Below, one piece after another: positions 26,701-39,280 of a stretch of 64,000 nt of DNA; the first letter of the stretch is position 1; each line of letters begins with the position of its first letter. Made by a program: the position numbers and the translations under genes. The notes under the pieces were generated by a model. The model was not told where the DNA came from. It worked only from the letters and a program-made list of their open reading frames with translations, and ran no database searches. The stretch lies in contig OX485804.1 of assembly GCA_950295325.1 (NCBI GenBank), forward strand, positions 58,390,429-58,454,428, written 5' to 3'. Origin of the DNA: Polytrichum commune (Eukaryota; Streptophyta; Polytrichopsida; Polytrichales; Polytrichaceae).

Positions 26701-29700
26701 TGCCTAGTAAATTGGTGAAAGATCTGCAGTTATATATGCAGAGTTCAGTACATAAAATTATTAGAGGTTCTCAAATGTGGAAATTGTGGGTATGATTAGT
26801 GTGAGTTTGTACGCTGTGCTCATACTCATATGTCTGTCAATCCGAGAGAGTGGAGTTATAACAGCTAGCCTCCCATAGAGGTCTGGAATGGACAATACCT
26901 TCTTAGTTGACTCACAAGACTCCCAAGCCACCTTTTTGACTGTGGTATTGATATATTGATATTTGTAAGTTGTTTTTCAACTTCGTAGTACATGATATCC
27001 ATGTTAGTCCTTGAAGCTACTAAAAGCTGTGTGGAGAATTATCTGTGCCGTAGTGTGAGAATGGAAGAGCAGTCTTTGAGTAACTGCGGATTCTGGTTGG
27101 TAGACTTGAGAGGGGGTAGCTACTCTTGCCTTCATATTTTTGCTGCGTTCTTGCATGCAAGTCAGTGCAAATTCAGCTTCTTAGCGTTAGTTAACAGCAT
27201 TCATGAACAGCTCACATTGCCTGCCTTTTACATTTCACTATATTGATGGTATTGACTTCCTGTTGGATATGTTTTGCACAATTGCAAATTGGAGAGCCAT
27301 TTGTGGTGTGTTACGAGGGTTTATGAATGTTTTGATTTTGGGAAGCAGGTGTGAGCAAAGTCGACGACCAGTTGCCAACTTATGATACTAAGTCTGGGGT
27401 GGGAACGAAAGCAGTGCTATTGCATCCATTTAAGCCTCTTATTTGTATTGCAGACGAGAAGGAGATCATCAGGTATCACTTCAGTTTGGTTGGATGTGAT
27501 GAGTATCTTGGATGCACTGAAAATATCGATCTTGAAGAACATTCTGGATTCTCTAGCTTTGATTAATTTAAGCATGATTATTTTCTAGAGAATCCTGCAG
27601 AGCGTTGAGCTGAAATGTTTGAAAACTCTTGTATCAAAGCAGGATCTAGTCTAATATGCTAAGTTGGTTCTTTCTTGAAGTCCTGTAGAAATCAAACGTC
27701 ACACAATGATCTTAGCTCTAGAAGTGAAGCAAATTGTAAGGATGACTTTGTAGTGGTGCTGTTATTGAGTGTTATTAATGCGATTTTGTGTCTAGAATAG
27801 GTAAGAACTTAGATGTAGTTGCATGTTCTAGCATTGATCATAAACACTGTTTGTGCAGGATTTATGACTATGAAGAATCTGAAGTTGTGAATACCTTTGA
27901 TAACCACATTGCTCCTGACAAGGGCATCTCCAAGCTCTGCTTGCTGAACGAATTGGATGATAGTCTTCTTCTCGTCGCATCATGTGAGTTGTTATTCTTG
28001 ATGTGTTTCTCTCCCTTCTGTTACCTCAGTTTCAAGCCAACAAGTTCCCTTTGACTTGTACAGGCTGGCATCTCATTCATGCTAGCACTGTAAACCCTTT
28101 GCATCATCTATCCTCATCAATAAGTGATGGCCATCTAGGAGAATCTGACTAACACTCTTTCTATGGTGAATGCTTACAATATAATGGTTTTGAATCAGTG
28201 AAATGATTGTTATTATCTTGTGTTTTGATCAAATTTCAGGTGATGGAAGTGTGAGGGTTTGGAAAGACTACACACAGAAAGACAAACAACGCCTAGCCAC
28301 AGCATGGCAGACTGTGCAGGGCCACCGGCCTGGTGCTAGAAGCATTAGTGCTGTAGTTGACTGGCAACAAATGACTGGGTGTTTGGTAATACATGACCCC
28401 TAGTTTGTTTGTCTTTGCAGTGCTGATGATATTTTCCTTGACATCATTCATCTTAATTTTGTAGTGGCGTAGGTTGGTAGCAGTGCCCAAAATGTGGTAG
28501 AGAGCACCTTGGATTTTCATTTAGTCCAGAGGAGTTATTAATCAACGCTCACTGATCATGTAGTTTATTCATTTATTTATAATATGCATACCATTATCTG
28601 GATGTTACACCAGGATAGATGGCTATTCATGCTTTGCTCGTGGACTACTATCTTAATTATCTTTGATCATTGAAATCTGGTTGGCCCATTGTTGGTCTTT
28701 TGTGCAGTATGCATCGGGCCAAATCTCTGACATAATGGTTTGGGATCTTGATCGTGAGCAGCTACTCTCACGCATCCCTTCCCACTCGGACAGTTGTGTC
28801 TCTGCTATGGTAAGTTTCAACTTTCAAGGCTCTCTGAGAAAGTGGGAAATTTTGTTTTTGCCCTCAAATGTGCTGGAATCAGTGATAATGTGGAAGAAAT
28901 TTTAAGAGGGGTGGGTGGATCCACTTGAACATGTCTCATCTGTGTATGTTGTGCTTTTAGTGCAGCAACTTAGTCCTTTAGGATTTGAGAGAGCACTTGT
29001 AGCACTTTTGACTCTGAATAGGCCTCAAATGTTTGTGCATTAATATATCCGGATGGCCTCCTTTTGGAGCATAGAAGGATTGGTAGGAATGTGCAGTGAA
29101 GTAATACTTGAAAACAAAAAGCTATTTTGGTGGAATTGGTTTTACTTCAGAGGTGACTAGCTATACATATCTGAGCCTCATTAGTTTGTTAGCGGTTTAT
29201 AAATGGATATTTTCTTCAACACTTATGCCAAACTTAGTGTATCACTGTTTTGCATGACAGACAGCTTGTCAGACGCACAATGCACATGTCGTCACTGGCT
29301 GTGGAGATGGTTATGTGCGTGTTTATGACATACGATCACGAGAAATGTAGGTGACTCGGCTTTGATTATTTATTTGTACATAACCTGTTTATGAATATCC
29401 TGCTACGGAATACTTGATAAGCTTTTGAAAATAGTTCGTCCTTGTGTTCTTCACTTAGTTACGAAATTCCTTTTTATCGTAGTTCTGGTGCTTGGATCTG
29501 CTCTAGTATCAAAAATGGCATCCCTGTTTTTTTAAACTCAGTGTTGGATTTATGGAAGAGTATTAGTGTTATACCTGATGGGATGGGCCCTGGCACTGCG
29601 TAGTTAGAACTTGCTCCTAATCTGGTCCTGTGCAAACCTCTCTCATTGATAGGAGGTTTTTCTTGAGTTCTTTGGTCATGTTCTGTTTGATGTACAATCT

Positions 29701-30318
29701 ATACGTTCTTGACATTTGATATGGCATGATGTGTACAGGCTCGTCTGTTCAATGAAGCCACATGTGCAGAAAGTTGTGGGGGTTGACTTTCAGCCCGGAA
29801 TGGACTTTACAAAGGTTCAATTCTTAGCCTCAAAAGGGGTCAATCACCAGTATCATATGGACGAAAATGACAGAGATGTTTGAATTTACTGCTAGTTTGT
29901 GGGTATGGAGTGCTGAGTCTATCTGCGTGCGCTACATGGAGTCTTGTAATTGCTCATGAAAGGATACTTCATCATGCAGATGGTATCGGCTTCACCAGCT
30001 GGGGATCTCAAATTCTTAGATATGAGGAAGAGTTCAGCACCCTACCTTGAAGTGGAGGCACACAAGGGCCAATTGACTTCCTTGGCTGTACATCGACATG
30101 CCCCTGTAATTGCAACAGGTTCAGGCAAGCGGTTCATAAAGACTTTCAGCACTGAGGGGGAGAGGCTTAGCATGGTACGGCTTCATTACTCCTTTATTGG
30201 GCAAAGGATTGCCCCTGTCACCGCCCTGCGTTTCCACCCCTACAAGGTCTTGTTGGCTGCTGGAGCAATTGACTCCATAGTCTCTATCTATGCGGGAGAG
30301 AGCATCCAAGGAACATAA
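17708..30318 (+). CDS. RAPTOR: RAPTOR, regulatory-associated protein of TOR (24 coding exons)
   Basis: Scaffold subunit of TOR complex 1, which presents substrates to the TOR kinase in the cytoplasm. Exons: 17708-18007, 19026-19128, 19377-19459, 19704-19862, 20079-20195, 20543-20718, 21157-21305, 21503-21647, 21888-21966, 22362-22463, 22950-23033, 23413-23523, 23708-24064, 24487-24670, 25114-25368, 25552-25914, 26241-26690, 27349-27472, 27859-27983, 28240-28385, 28708-28809, 29261-29346, 29739-29814, 29980-30318. All joins are GT-AG and keep frame, giving 1404 residues; plant RAPTORs are similar in length. Residues about 55-310 are the caspase-like RNC domain ([20 protein letters not shown]), about 313-720 the HEAT/armadillo region (GRQNDRK, FDLM-type LGRFLDMG), 720-1070 a Ser/Pro-rich linker, and 1075-1404 WD40 repeats ([21 protein letters not shown]). 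The start is chosen because MAVGDL and [14 protein letters not shown] match plant RAPTOR. The intron after exon 23 has a weak donor (GTTCAA). No lesion seen. Confidence 0.96.
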
Positions 30319-31616
30319 GGTTGTTTTTTCTCCACCTGCTGGTTTATTCCTCCCTGCACAAGCAGCTGGCAGTACTTCAGATATGAGAGTTTCCGCTTTC
30401 CTGGATGACGATTGGTGGCCCAAGGGTGTTTGACAAGAATGTCTGTCAGATTTCGGCTACGTAGGAAGCTGCGGTCGTTTGTAAACAGGAACTAATTCAG
30501 GGAGATGGACTCTCTCTGGACTGCGTCTTGTTTTTGGAAGGGCAGTCCTGTGTTAATACTTGTCCTCTTCTTCTGTTTCCGTCTCCTTTGAAATGATTAT
30601 TCTTGTTAGTGGAAGACAGAGTCATGTCACACTGATGTATTTATATACATTCATTGATTCTGGCCTCGAAACACATTTGGGACGTACAGTCTTTGAATAT
30701 GGAAAACACTGTCAGGGGCCATTTATAGTTTGGGAGTGAGAATCGACAATTAATCTGGTCCACTGGATCCTTCTTTGAACTGGAAACAACCTTCTATTTG
30801 TAATTACTCTGGCGATCCACATGTCAAATATTGAATGCAGCTTCTGTATGCTAATGTGTGCAGTTTAATGTTTGTTCCTTTTGCAAATCCATTTGTGTCT
30901 TGGTAAAATCATAACCAAATTAATCATTTCTACTACCATAGTGTCTCTGTTACTGGTAGGTTGTTGAAAGTTAACATTCTTATTTTATGATGTTCTAAAG
31001 CCGTTCCAACAACTGGAGGAGGGTTTTGCCATGCATCTCTGGCATCCTGCACACTTCTCTTGTCACAGTGTTGCAGCTGGCTGTTGAGTCTATTTTTGGA
31101 AATAGTAATCTTGACAGTGTTTATTTCAATGTTACTGCCTGTAGTGGTTGACTGTCAAACTCTATGTCTTGAATTTGTGGAGGTTACACAAGCATCCGAG
31201 AGGAAAAAGTATTGGCATGATTGACTCAGAGGTCAAGGGACTGTAATGATCAATGGATCTGTGACAATCACAGTTCAATGTTTTTGACCACAAAGTGAAT
31301 CAGCTCAATTCCATCTGAAACAATATTTGTTGAGGACGAAAAATTTCCATCACATTTATGACAATGCATTTGTAACTTACATGCAAGTATCATGGTGACA
31401 CTTGTAATGAGAAATGAGAACACGAGCACAAATGCAAGTCTTACTAGGCTAATGACTACTCTCAAATTGAAGATCAATGTTGCATTTTTCTGATTTACAA
31501 AAACAAAATTTGAATCATTTCAAAATTGGGCCCTAGAGGACCAAATAGTGTATGTTTAATCTGTCCAATTTTAAAGTGCTAAACTCTACATGTTTTATTT
31601 GTAAGCCTGCAACTTA
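30319..31616. other. RAPTOR 3' flank
   Basis: The 3' untranslated region probably occupies the first few hundred bases, but no decisive polyadenylation signal is visible. The rest is AT-rich with no gene seen. Confidence 0.4.
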
Positions 31617-32750
31617 GGGGCGGTTTACACCATGGACCATGAAGTCGTCCCACGTAAGAGGCCTATTTTGCGTGGGACGACTTCATGGGACGACTTCCAT
31701 GGTCTGAGTTACTAAAATATTATTTTTCATGGTTCGTGGGCCCTTCACTAGGTGTAAACCGAATGTGGACCATGAAGAATGACCATGCACCAAAAAGTGG
31801 AGGTGCTGATTTTTTTAATACATGCCCAAAAAGGGCAATTTTGAAAAAAAAATAAGTTTGATCATTCCTTGTCTTCTCTTGGGCTTCACTTGTCTTCACT
31901 TCTTGTTAAATGTGTCGAAGATGTGGCTTGCAAATCTTCTCACAACAATTTTTTTTAAATAAAATAAAATGAGCAATTTAATTTGTACATGCTCAATGTA
32001 ATTTGCATGTGACATGTACCTTGTGTTGTCACTACACTAAATAGGATATTTAGTGTTTGATTATATTTAATGTTGTTACCACCCTACCTTGCTCAACACT
32101 AATTTTCAATTCTTTGATAATTAATGTTAGAAGATTTCCCATTGCACTTCTTTTGACTACCCTGATCTACAATCACTAAACCACTACATATTTTTGTTTT
32201 TTGTTTTTCAACTTCATTTTGTAAGAATATTGGGGTGTGTAATATACCGTTGGAAAGGTATTTTCAAGACCTTTCCAATGGTATATTACAAGCCCCAAAA
32301 TTCCCAAAATTACATTTGGTAGACCAAAAAAACAAATCTGCACTTGAATTCTTGAGTTCTAGATGTCCCGCGTTGTTTGGTGAAACACGTGTGAGCCGGT
32401 TTAAGGGGTAGGGCAAGGTAGTGTTGGTATGTCTCATGGGCTATGGTATAATTAAGGCGCTTAAAAGGTAGGTCCATTAAAAGTTTATTGAAATGGTATT
32501 TCTCTGACATGGGCCCTTGCCTTTTCCTACCAGACCACCTCTTTTGCCTCTCTCAACGCAAAACCCGTTGGACCATGTCAGTGCATTTATTAGGCCTTAA
32601 AAATTATATTTTGGGGACCTCGACCTCCATGGTCCCTTTGCCATTTTTTCCTTAGTGTAAACCGAAGTTGTCCCGGGAGAACTTCAACAGCCAATCAGAT
32701 GCCTTGCAGAGCCCTGGTCCAACTTCATGGTCCATAGTGTAAACCGCCCC
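31617..32750. mobile_element. PIF/Harbinger-like non-autonomous element H1, copy 2
   Basis: A 1134-bp relative of 4776-5867 over its whole length, in the same orientation. Termini GGGGCGGTTTACACCATGG and CCATAGTGTAAACCGCCCC are nearly perfect inverted repeats, flanked by TTA duplications (31614-31616 and 32751-32753). It carries the same internal hairpin (32238-32290) and no transposase. Confidence 0.85.
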
Positions 32751-32920
32751 TTAATCGAACTCAGAATAACTCATTTAACATATTTAGTAGAATCGAAATC
32801 CACACTCTGTTTCTTGAATATGGTGATTGTTTAATAAACATGTCTATTAATATCGGCATTAAGTACAAGATGGTTAGCAAATTCAAATCAAGGCTGGAGG
32901 ACTATTCCTCACAATTTTCA

Positions 32921-33152
32921 GAGCTCATATGAATATCTTACTTGTTATCGAATTGAAAAATCTTGTGCTCATTGAATGGTCATATATGCCTCCCCAATTA
33001 TGTGGACTATTAGGCTTATTATCATTGTTATATTTTGAGCAATTGGCAACCACGACAACATTGTTTAGTCCAATCTTTTCTGACCACATGTCTTCTTGGT
33101 ATACATTCTTGGAGCCACACCAAACTGTATACCACTCAAATATAGGTGTCCT
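32921..33152 (-). repeat. Dispersed repeat family R2, copy 3 (inverted)
   Basis: On the minus strand it reads GGACACCTATATTTGAGTGG, then GTGTGGCTCCAAGA, AAGACATGTGG, CCTAATAGTCCACATAATT, TATATGACCATTCAATGAGC and ATATTCATATGAGCTC, the same block order as 40377-40735. Confidence 0.55.
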
Positions 33153-34679
33153 AATAAGGAAAGTACCATATAAGAGTTGTACCATTGTTAACACACCAAT
33201 AGTTAGCACAATTGGGAGACCCTACGTGATTGCTTGTAAAGAAAGAGAATCTTCACTTTGATCTCCTGTTCTCTGGCAAGTTGTGCATCCCACCTCCGAT
33301 TTTGAGACATAAAAATGATGATCTACATGATCTGCAATTGCTAACTGGGTGATACAATTGCCAATTCAATATAAAGGCTAAATCATCTATGGAATTGGAA
33401 GTGCTCACAATAGGCCACACACCTTATGGCTGTTTGATCTCACTCACAGGTCCCAGAAATCAAACACTGCAGGCAGCTCGTGTTTTGTGGCTGGACCTGG
33501 ACTCCAGGCCATGAGATTTCTGTGGGTTCTAACTTGGAACATACATCTGGATTGAAATACAATTTGTGTGATGTAGCCAATATCAGACTGGTAAAATTAG
33601 AGATCATGGTCTATTTCAGCCTTATTAGTGCTGGAACGTAGTTTCCACAAGTGATTCAAGTGGTCTCCTCCAATATAGGAATGACACGTGACAGACTTTG
33701 ATAAAACAATAGATGTTTATTTGTCAGGATAGAGTCCCCTATGGATGTAGCCTCAACAGGAATGTGAGGTAGGACTCAAGTGAAAATCCTCGATTGTCAC
33801 GCAGATTGATCACAAAAATGGTGTTGGAAATTGACCTGGTTCTGCTTCATCTCTTACCCTCTGGGTTGACATTATAGGCACACAGAAATTCACTTCACAG
33901 TGGATAAAGTGAATTCAAATGTCCCACTTATGGTTTAGGGTTCACTGGCTAGTGAACTCAATGTCTGAGTTAGGGTTTACTGGATTTCCACTGTGCTAGT
34001 CAAATTCAACTAGAGGTGGTTTCAGATGGATTTGCAACGAGATCCGTGTTGAGTAGAATTGGTATTCCTGAAATGTTCACGATCTTCGGTCAATGTATTG
34101 CACTATCAAGCTCGTGGGGCTAGGCTTAATCCTTTCTTGAGAGAAAAGCTCATCGATTTGTAGCCAAGGTAGATTCTGATGTATTCGGTGTCAAAATCAG
34201 GAGTGACGAGTGGGCATCAGTGATCTCACATTCCGGGATAATAAGTTTCAGCGACCAAAGTTTGACAACATGGTTGTATCTGTAAAGTACACGAACTGTG
34301 CTGATACAGCATCAGAAAATTGGTATTGAACATTTCATTGTTCCTGGTGCTGAACTTTGATTGACGGAAAAAAGAGATTGTAAATTGATGTAAATAAAGA
34401 TTGTAAATAGCTTCAGTTTGGATGAATAGTACTCATTCCCATATAAAGGTTATGTGGAGTGATTAATAGGTATAGCAATCCAATTCCCATACAAAATATT
34501 GGCTTGTAGAAACGTAAACGACTTGTATCGATTTTCCTAATTATGACAAGATAAAATGTCTCCTAAGAGAGTTGGAATTAATGAACATTGCAATAATCAT
34601 GTTGCAATGCCATCAATATGTGGAGTAGTCATTAAGCCAGGCGACCCTTATTTGGTTACTTTTCTTATTCCTAGATTTA

Positions 34680-34988
34680 CGTGGTGTGTCTGGTTCTAAG
34701 GATGGATACTAAAAAGACATGTGTTTAAAAGAGATCAAGTTGCGTGCTCAAAACATGATAACCTTTCTAGGGTCAATAGCCATTGGAGGGGACCTATACG
34801 ACCATTTCATAAACATGGGAATTTCTCACTTTGATATTGAATAAGATACTCATATGAGCTCCAAAAATTATGAGGAAGGTATCTCCGGCTTCGATTTGGA
34901 TTTGCTAACCATCTTGCATTGATCGAGTGTTCCATATCCTAGGAGAAGTGGGCTAGTTGGAAAGTAGTAACCATTTAAGACCCATCTA
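34680..34988 (+). repeat. Dispersed repeat family R2, copy 4
   Basis: Carries AAGACATGTGTTTAAAAGAG, GCTCAAAACATGATAACC, GTCAATAGCC, ATATGAGCTCCAAAAATTA, GATTTGGATTTGCTAACCAT and CATATCCTAGGAGAAGTGGG. It is among the best-preserved copies. Confidence 0.6.
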
Positions 34989-36691
34989 CCTCAGTGTTGC
35001 TTGTCATGCACTGGATATGAATGAGAAGCTGTCCTACTCTCACGGCCACTGTTTTTGTATCGAAATCAATGACTATCAAGGCCGTGAACATAGTGCTGTG
35101 AACACGACATTTTGCTGACACCACCCACTCTATATGGAGGCTGGCAGAGCAGGAACTTCAGAGATTTGAGGGGATATATTGAGCTTGATATAGGTGGACA
35201 GACAGCACCCGGATTAACCCTATAGTTTCCACCAACATGGAGTTGGGGATGAAGCTGGTTTATATAGCTATGGTGATGATGTGCGCTGCTATAGAGGCTC
35301 CATGGCTGGGATTGGCTCAAGGTGTCAACAATATTGATCCGCAGCTCATGATCTGGAGCTCCCCTAGGATTGCTCGAGAGTTTCTTGACGCCTACAACAA
35401 GTTTCTTGGGCACCGCAAGTCTGCTCGTGTGGAACGAAACACTTGTCAAGATCGCAAAAATCTACGCGGAGCAGCAATGTGCGAGCTTAGTGACGTGCTG
35501 CAGCACTGTCAGTGCTGTTGATGGAGTGATTATTGTTCCCCAGTGTGTCTTTGGCTTGCAAAGCCCTTGGGATCAGGGTTCGGGAGGATTTTGAGCTCAA
35601 CCAGCTAAAATCCGCCCCTTCACAAATTCTATTGGTTTTTTCAGGATTTGATCGGTTTCAAACTTGTTGTCATTAATTTGGACCGGTCAATATCCTATAT
35701 ATGTATACATATTCAAGTGCCGGCTAATTTCCTTTTCATATTAGTGATAACCGCCCAAAAGCTTGGGCATTGATATGTAAGCTGGTTTCCAATGTAGCAA
35801 AATTATATCTACAAACAACATACACCATTCAACAACAACGTTCAAAGAACATATCAACGTACAACAATAATATGTAATGATATCAACATCCAACAACAAT
35901 GATCAACAATTTATCCATAGCAAGAGTTGAACCTGAAATAACCCATCAACCGTTTGATGGCCATGGATTTACTCTTCTATCATACCTAGGTCTTAAAACC
36001 TCATTAGATTTGAGGCCACAATGTGATAAAAGAGTAACCTAACGTACCATACTATATACAAAAATGAAATTCATCAATTGTTAGAGTCAAAATCAGTAGT
36101 ATCATCTTCACCTTCAAGAGGAAAACGCCCTAAAAGGTATCTCTGTGGATTTGAAAACAACCATCTAAACTTTGTAGAGTTCCTCCATAAAGCTATGGCT
36201 TCCATTAGTATGTTATCAAGATCACCATGAAGATCTTTCATAGACACATGCATAATATATTCTATAGCTCGCCGTCAACAATGAAATGCAATAATGAAGC
36301 AAAAGCTTCACCTATCTGCCATTCACCAAATTGCTACAAGCCTACAACGAACACATAACCTAAACCCTAGAACCAGATGATATCCGGCCCTAGATGAATC
36401 AAACCGGATGAAATCCGCCTATTTTCACAATTCATCTGGGTAAAAATCCTCCTCCTCAAAATGGGTGCCGGTTGATATCCGTTTTTATTTTTAAAGGACC
36501 AGTTTCACATCCTCTGCTTTCCCAATTCAACCGGACTTTTCACAAAACCAACCGGCTGCCATTACACCAAATATTGGTTCTCCCCGGGCATTGCTTGGGA
36601 TGCAGTAACGACTATGCATTGAAGTCCTAGGGTGGCAACTCCCATATCGTTTTAAGAGTAGAGTTACTGAATCTTAGAACACTAAAAATGT

Positions 36692-36915
36692 CACTAGAAG
36701 AAAACTGGTCCATTCCAACCATACGTTGCAACTTGTCCATTGCGACTCATGGCGAGAACATGCATGAACAAATAAATTTGGTTGTCAATTAGAGGTTTTT
36801 CATTCCAATTATTGAACAATTGGCAACCAAAGTGATTTATATATACTTTTCTTGCCATGACTTGTAATAACCTAGTTGCAATGGATGGTTATAGTGGACA
36901 AGTTTTCTTCTAGTG
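36692..36915. mobile_element. CACTA-type MITE, 224 bp
   Basis: The left end CACTAGAAGAAAACTGGTCC is matched by the right end GGACAAGTTTTCTTCTAGTG as an inverted repeat. CACTA termini are diagnostic of the En/Spm superfamily. The flanking 3 bp are TGT and TGC, an imperfect target duplication. No coding content. Confidence 0.65.
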
Positions 36916-36935
36916 TGCCAAAAATCAACTTAATT

Positions 36936-36955
36936 TATATATATATATATATATA
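36936..36955. repeat. (TA)n microsatellite
   Basis: A short pure TA run in AT-rich DNA. Confidence 0.85.
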
Positions 36956-37215
36956 CAATCAAGGAACTCAACTTCTACATCTTATGACATAATTATTATA
37001 TGCAATCATACACCATCATCCATTATAATAGGTTATCGTATGTTATCATTTGCTATCTTCCATTTATTATGCGTTACCATAAGTTTGACATATAACTAAG
37101 CTTCACTTATCATATCTAGGCTCCGTTGCAAATAGTATGGGAGCCGTCACCCTGGGCAATTATGACAAACATTGCCACGGAGAAGGAGGTGATGAGGAAC
37201 AAGGTGATGGGGAAG

Positions 37216-38581
37216 CACGGGGAGGTCACTCAGTAGGATTTTTGTGTACCACGTGCGGCGGAGGGGTATTTGTTTAGGGGCTATTTACCGCCAAGGCACG
37301 AATTAAAAGCTCCCTATAATTACATAATATTCTAAAATGGCCTATTTTTTTGTACCCTACCATTACCCCGGGTACGCAACTCCCGTATTATATGGTCCTG
37401 ATTATAATCACTTATAATGCATTTTAGTCCAATATTGAGTGATACAATTTGTTTTAATGTAGGAAACCCTTGTAGCCCTTCTAACAAGGAATCCAAAAAT
37501 GTAATTATATATAGGAAATGAATATACTTTGAAGCATATAATTGCATTAAAAACCTAATTATATGATTTTTTCAATACAGGTACCATAGGTCAAACTACC
37601 CAACTTTTTGGACTTTTTAATAAAATTTTAACATTGTGAATGAATTATAATTTTAATGGGAGGCAACTATTCGTGGCCTATAATTTTAATGGGAGGCTTA
37701 ATAAATATGCAACCCAACTTTTTTTTCATCTCATTTTATTTAATTTGGTCTTCACCCAACTTTTTGATCATTTTAATTTGATAGAATTTGATATAATCTT
37801 TACAAAAGCCGTCCTCTAAGCCGTTTTAAGTACGATGCCCCCTGCGTATAATATGGGAGTTGCGTACCCGGGACCATTACTTATAATGCCCATGTCATTG
37901 AAATTTTTTGTAGTCTATATTCCTTTTAATTAAAAAAACTGAATTTAAGAATGTATGCAATGCAAAAGTGATGGGAAAAGCATGGCAACAAAAAAATATA
38001 AAAATTACGTACCATTGCAAAAACCAAGTACAAAAACTTAAAGTGAAAATACAAAAAGAAGACTTAGGATGGAACACAACATGATTGAGTGTGTGTTTAC
38101 AAACACAACAAGATTGTATGTGTGTTCACAAACACAACACCCGCTCCATAAACCCTAAACACAACGGTGAGGCTCAAATGTTGTGCACAAACGGGCGCTC
38201 TACAATCGGGTTGAAGAGTTTCAAAAGAGAAGGGGAGAAAAACCACCAAGAGAAGTCGGGCATAGAGTTAGGCTTCCAATTTCATCCATTTTTTGGGGAA
38301 TGATGAGTAATTTTTCATCCATCCCTCGTGAGGCATGCGTACGAAATTGATTCTACTAAACATACATCCTAAGATCCTTATTTTTAGCCCCTATATTATT
38401 TTTACTAAAAGGGAATGGCCCATATTTTATACCTATCTATTTTACTTGTAATGGGCTTATGTACTTTTAATGAACCCTTCATTATTTGGAATTATTTTAT
38501 AATTTTTATGTGAAATGATTTTAATCCTCCCTATATTATGCCGCACGTCGTTTTTAAAATGCACTAAGTGACCTCCCCGTG
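37216..38581. mobile_element. hAT-like element with 8-bp target duplication, inside the CAP pseudogene
   Basis: The left end CACGGGGAGGTCACTCAGTA and right end CACTAAGTGACCTCCCCGTG are inverted, and similarity continues inward through ACGTGCGGC. The 8-bp repeat TGGGGAAG flanks both sides (37208-37215 and 38582-38589) and lies in the acidic-repeat coding part of the CAP pseudogene, so the insertion post-dates that gene copy. The length is 1366 bp, including a 506-bp element nested inside. No transposase frame is evident, so it is non-autonomous. The 8-bp duplication and CA-G-rich terminus fit hAT. Confidence 0.8.
37367..37872. mobile_element. Nested DNA element, 506 bp, with 8-bp target duplication
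   Basis: Termini CCCGGGTACGCAACTCCC and GGGAGTTGCGTACCCGGG are perfect inverted repeats that continue with one difference into RTATTATA. ACCATTAC is duplicated exactly at both flanks (37359-37366 and 37873-37880). It sits wholly within the 37216-38581 element, so it is younger than that insertion. The 8-bp duplication suggests a hAT-like mechanism. Non-coding. Confidence 0.8.
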
Positions 38582-38607
38582 TGGGGAAGAAGGCGATGGG
38601 GAAGAAA

Positions 38608-39195
38608 GTGATGGGTCAAGTGATGGCAATACCGGTGGCTCTGTCTCTAAACCCACCCTTGTGCCTCTTTTTGGCACTAACCTTCCCCATGCTCTTTCCC
38701 CAGGCTCCAGTGGTGTCTCTAGCTATGACCCTTTCCCTTACCCCTTGGCTCTGCCCCTGCCCCTATCATTTACCATGGCACTCCCAGTATAGGCAACATT
38801 GCCGATGGCGAAGAGGGTGGAGATCATGAAGAATGCGATGGAGGAGGGTCGGAAGATAATATTGGGGTTGTCACCTTGGGCAAGTTTGCTAGTTATGACA
38901 AGCACTACCATGGAGAAGAAGGTGATGGGGAAAGAAGTGATGGATCAAGTGGTGGCAATGTTGGTGGTTCTGTCTCTAGACTGACCCGTCCACCTCTATC
39001 TGGCAATAACCTTCCCCCTTGCCCCTTCCCTAGGCATTGACGGTGTCTCTGGCTCTGACCCTTCCCCTTACCCCCTGGCTTTGCCTCTGCCCCCATCATT
39101 TACCATAGCACTCCTTGTATAGGCAACATTGTTGATGGCAAAGAGGATGGAGATCATGGAGAATGCGATGGAGGAGAAATGGCGGAGGGTCGGAA
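38608..39195 (+). repeat. Diverged tandem duplication within CAP pseudogene
   Basis: Two units of about 250 bp, offset by 330 bp, both running from GTGATGGRTCAAGTG through GGTGTCTCT and CATTTACCATRGCACTCC to GGAGGGTCGGAAG. They encode decayed versions of the acidic and Pro-rich insert of the CAP family. Confidence 0.7.
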
Positions 39196-39280
39196 GTTGA
39201 GTCTCATGCGCAAACAATGAGCATGGGTTGCTACAACCTCCATTGCAGCGATAATGGTATATCCTATGCTGTCTAGCTAC

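Larger units (their letters stand above)
32754..35236. other. Intergenic, repeat-derived, no gene seen
   Basis: Apart from R2 copies at 32921-33152 and 34680-34988, nothing supportable. Confidence 0.5.
35237..39280 (+). pseudogene. Broken CAP/PR-1-like gene, relative of 43961-45181
   Basis: The first block (35237-35594) starts like the intact gene: a hydrophobic leader, then AREFLDAYNK. A frameshift at 35424-35429 follows, after which WNETL and YAEQQCASL continue in another frame. Relative to the intact gene exactly one CTCGTG and eight further bases (14 bp) are missing. A second block resumes at about 37128 (VTLGNYDKHCHGEGGDEEQ), is cut at 37216 by a hAT-like element, and continues after 38589 (EEGDGEESDGSS). 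It includes an internal duplication (38608-38853 resembles 38938-39195) and ends near 39210-39275 with GCYNLHCSDNGISYAV and a stop. The 1.5 kb between the first two blocks is unexplained insertion. Frameshift, insertions and stops make a functional product unlikely. Confidence 0.75.
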
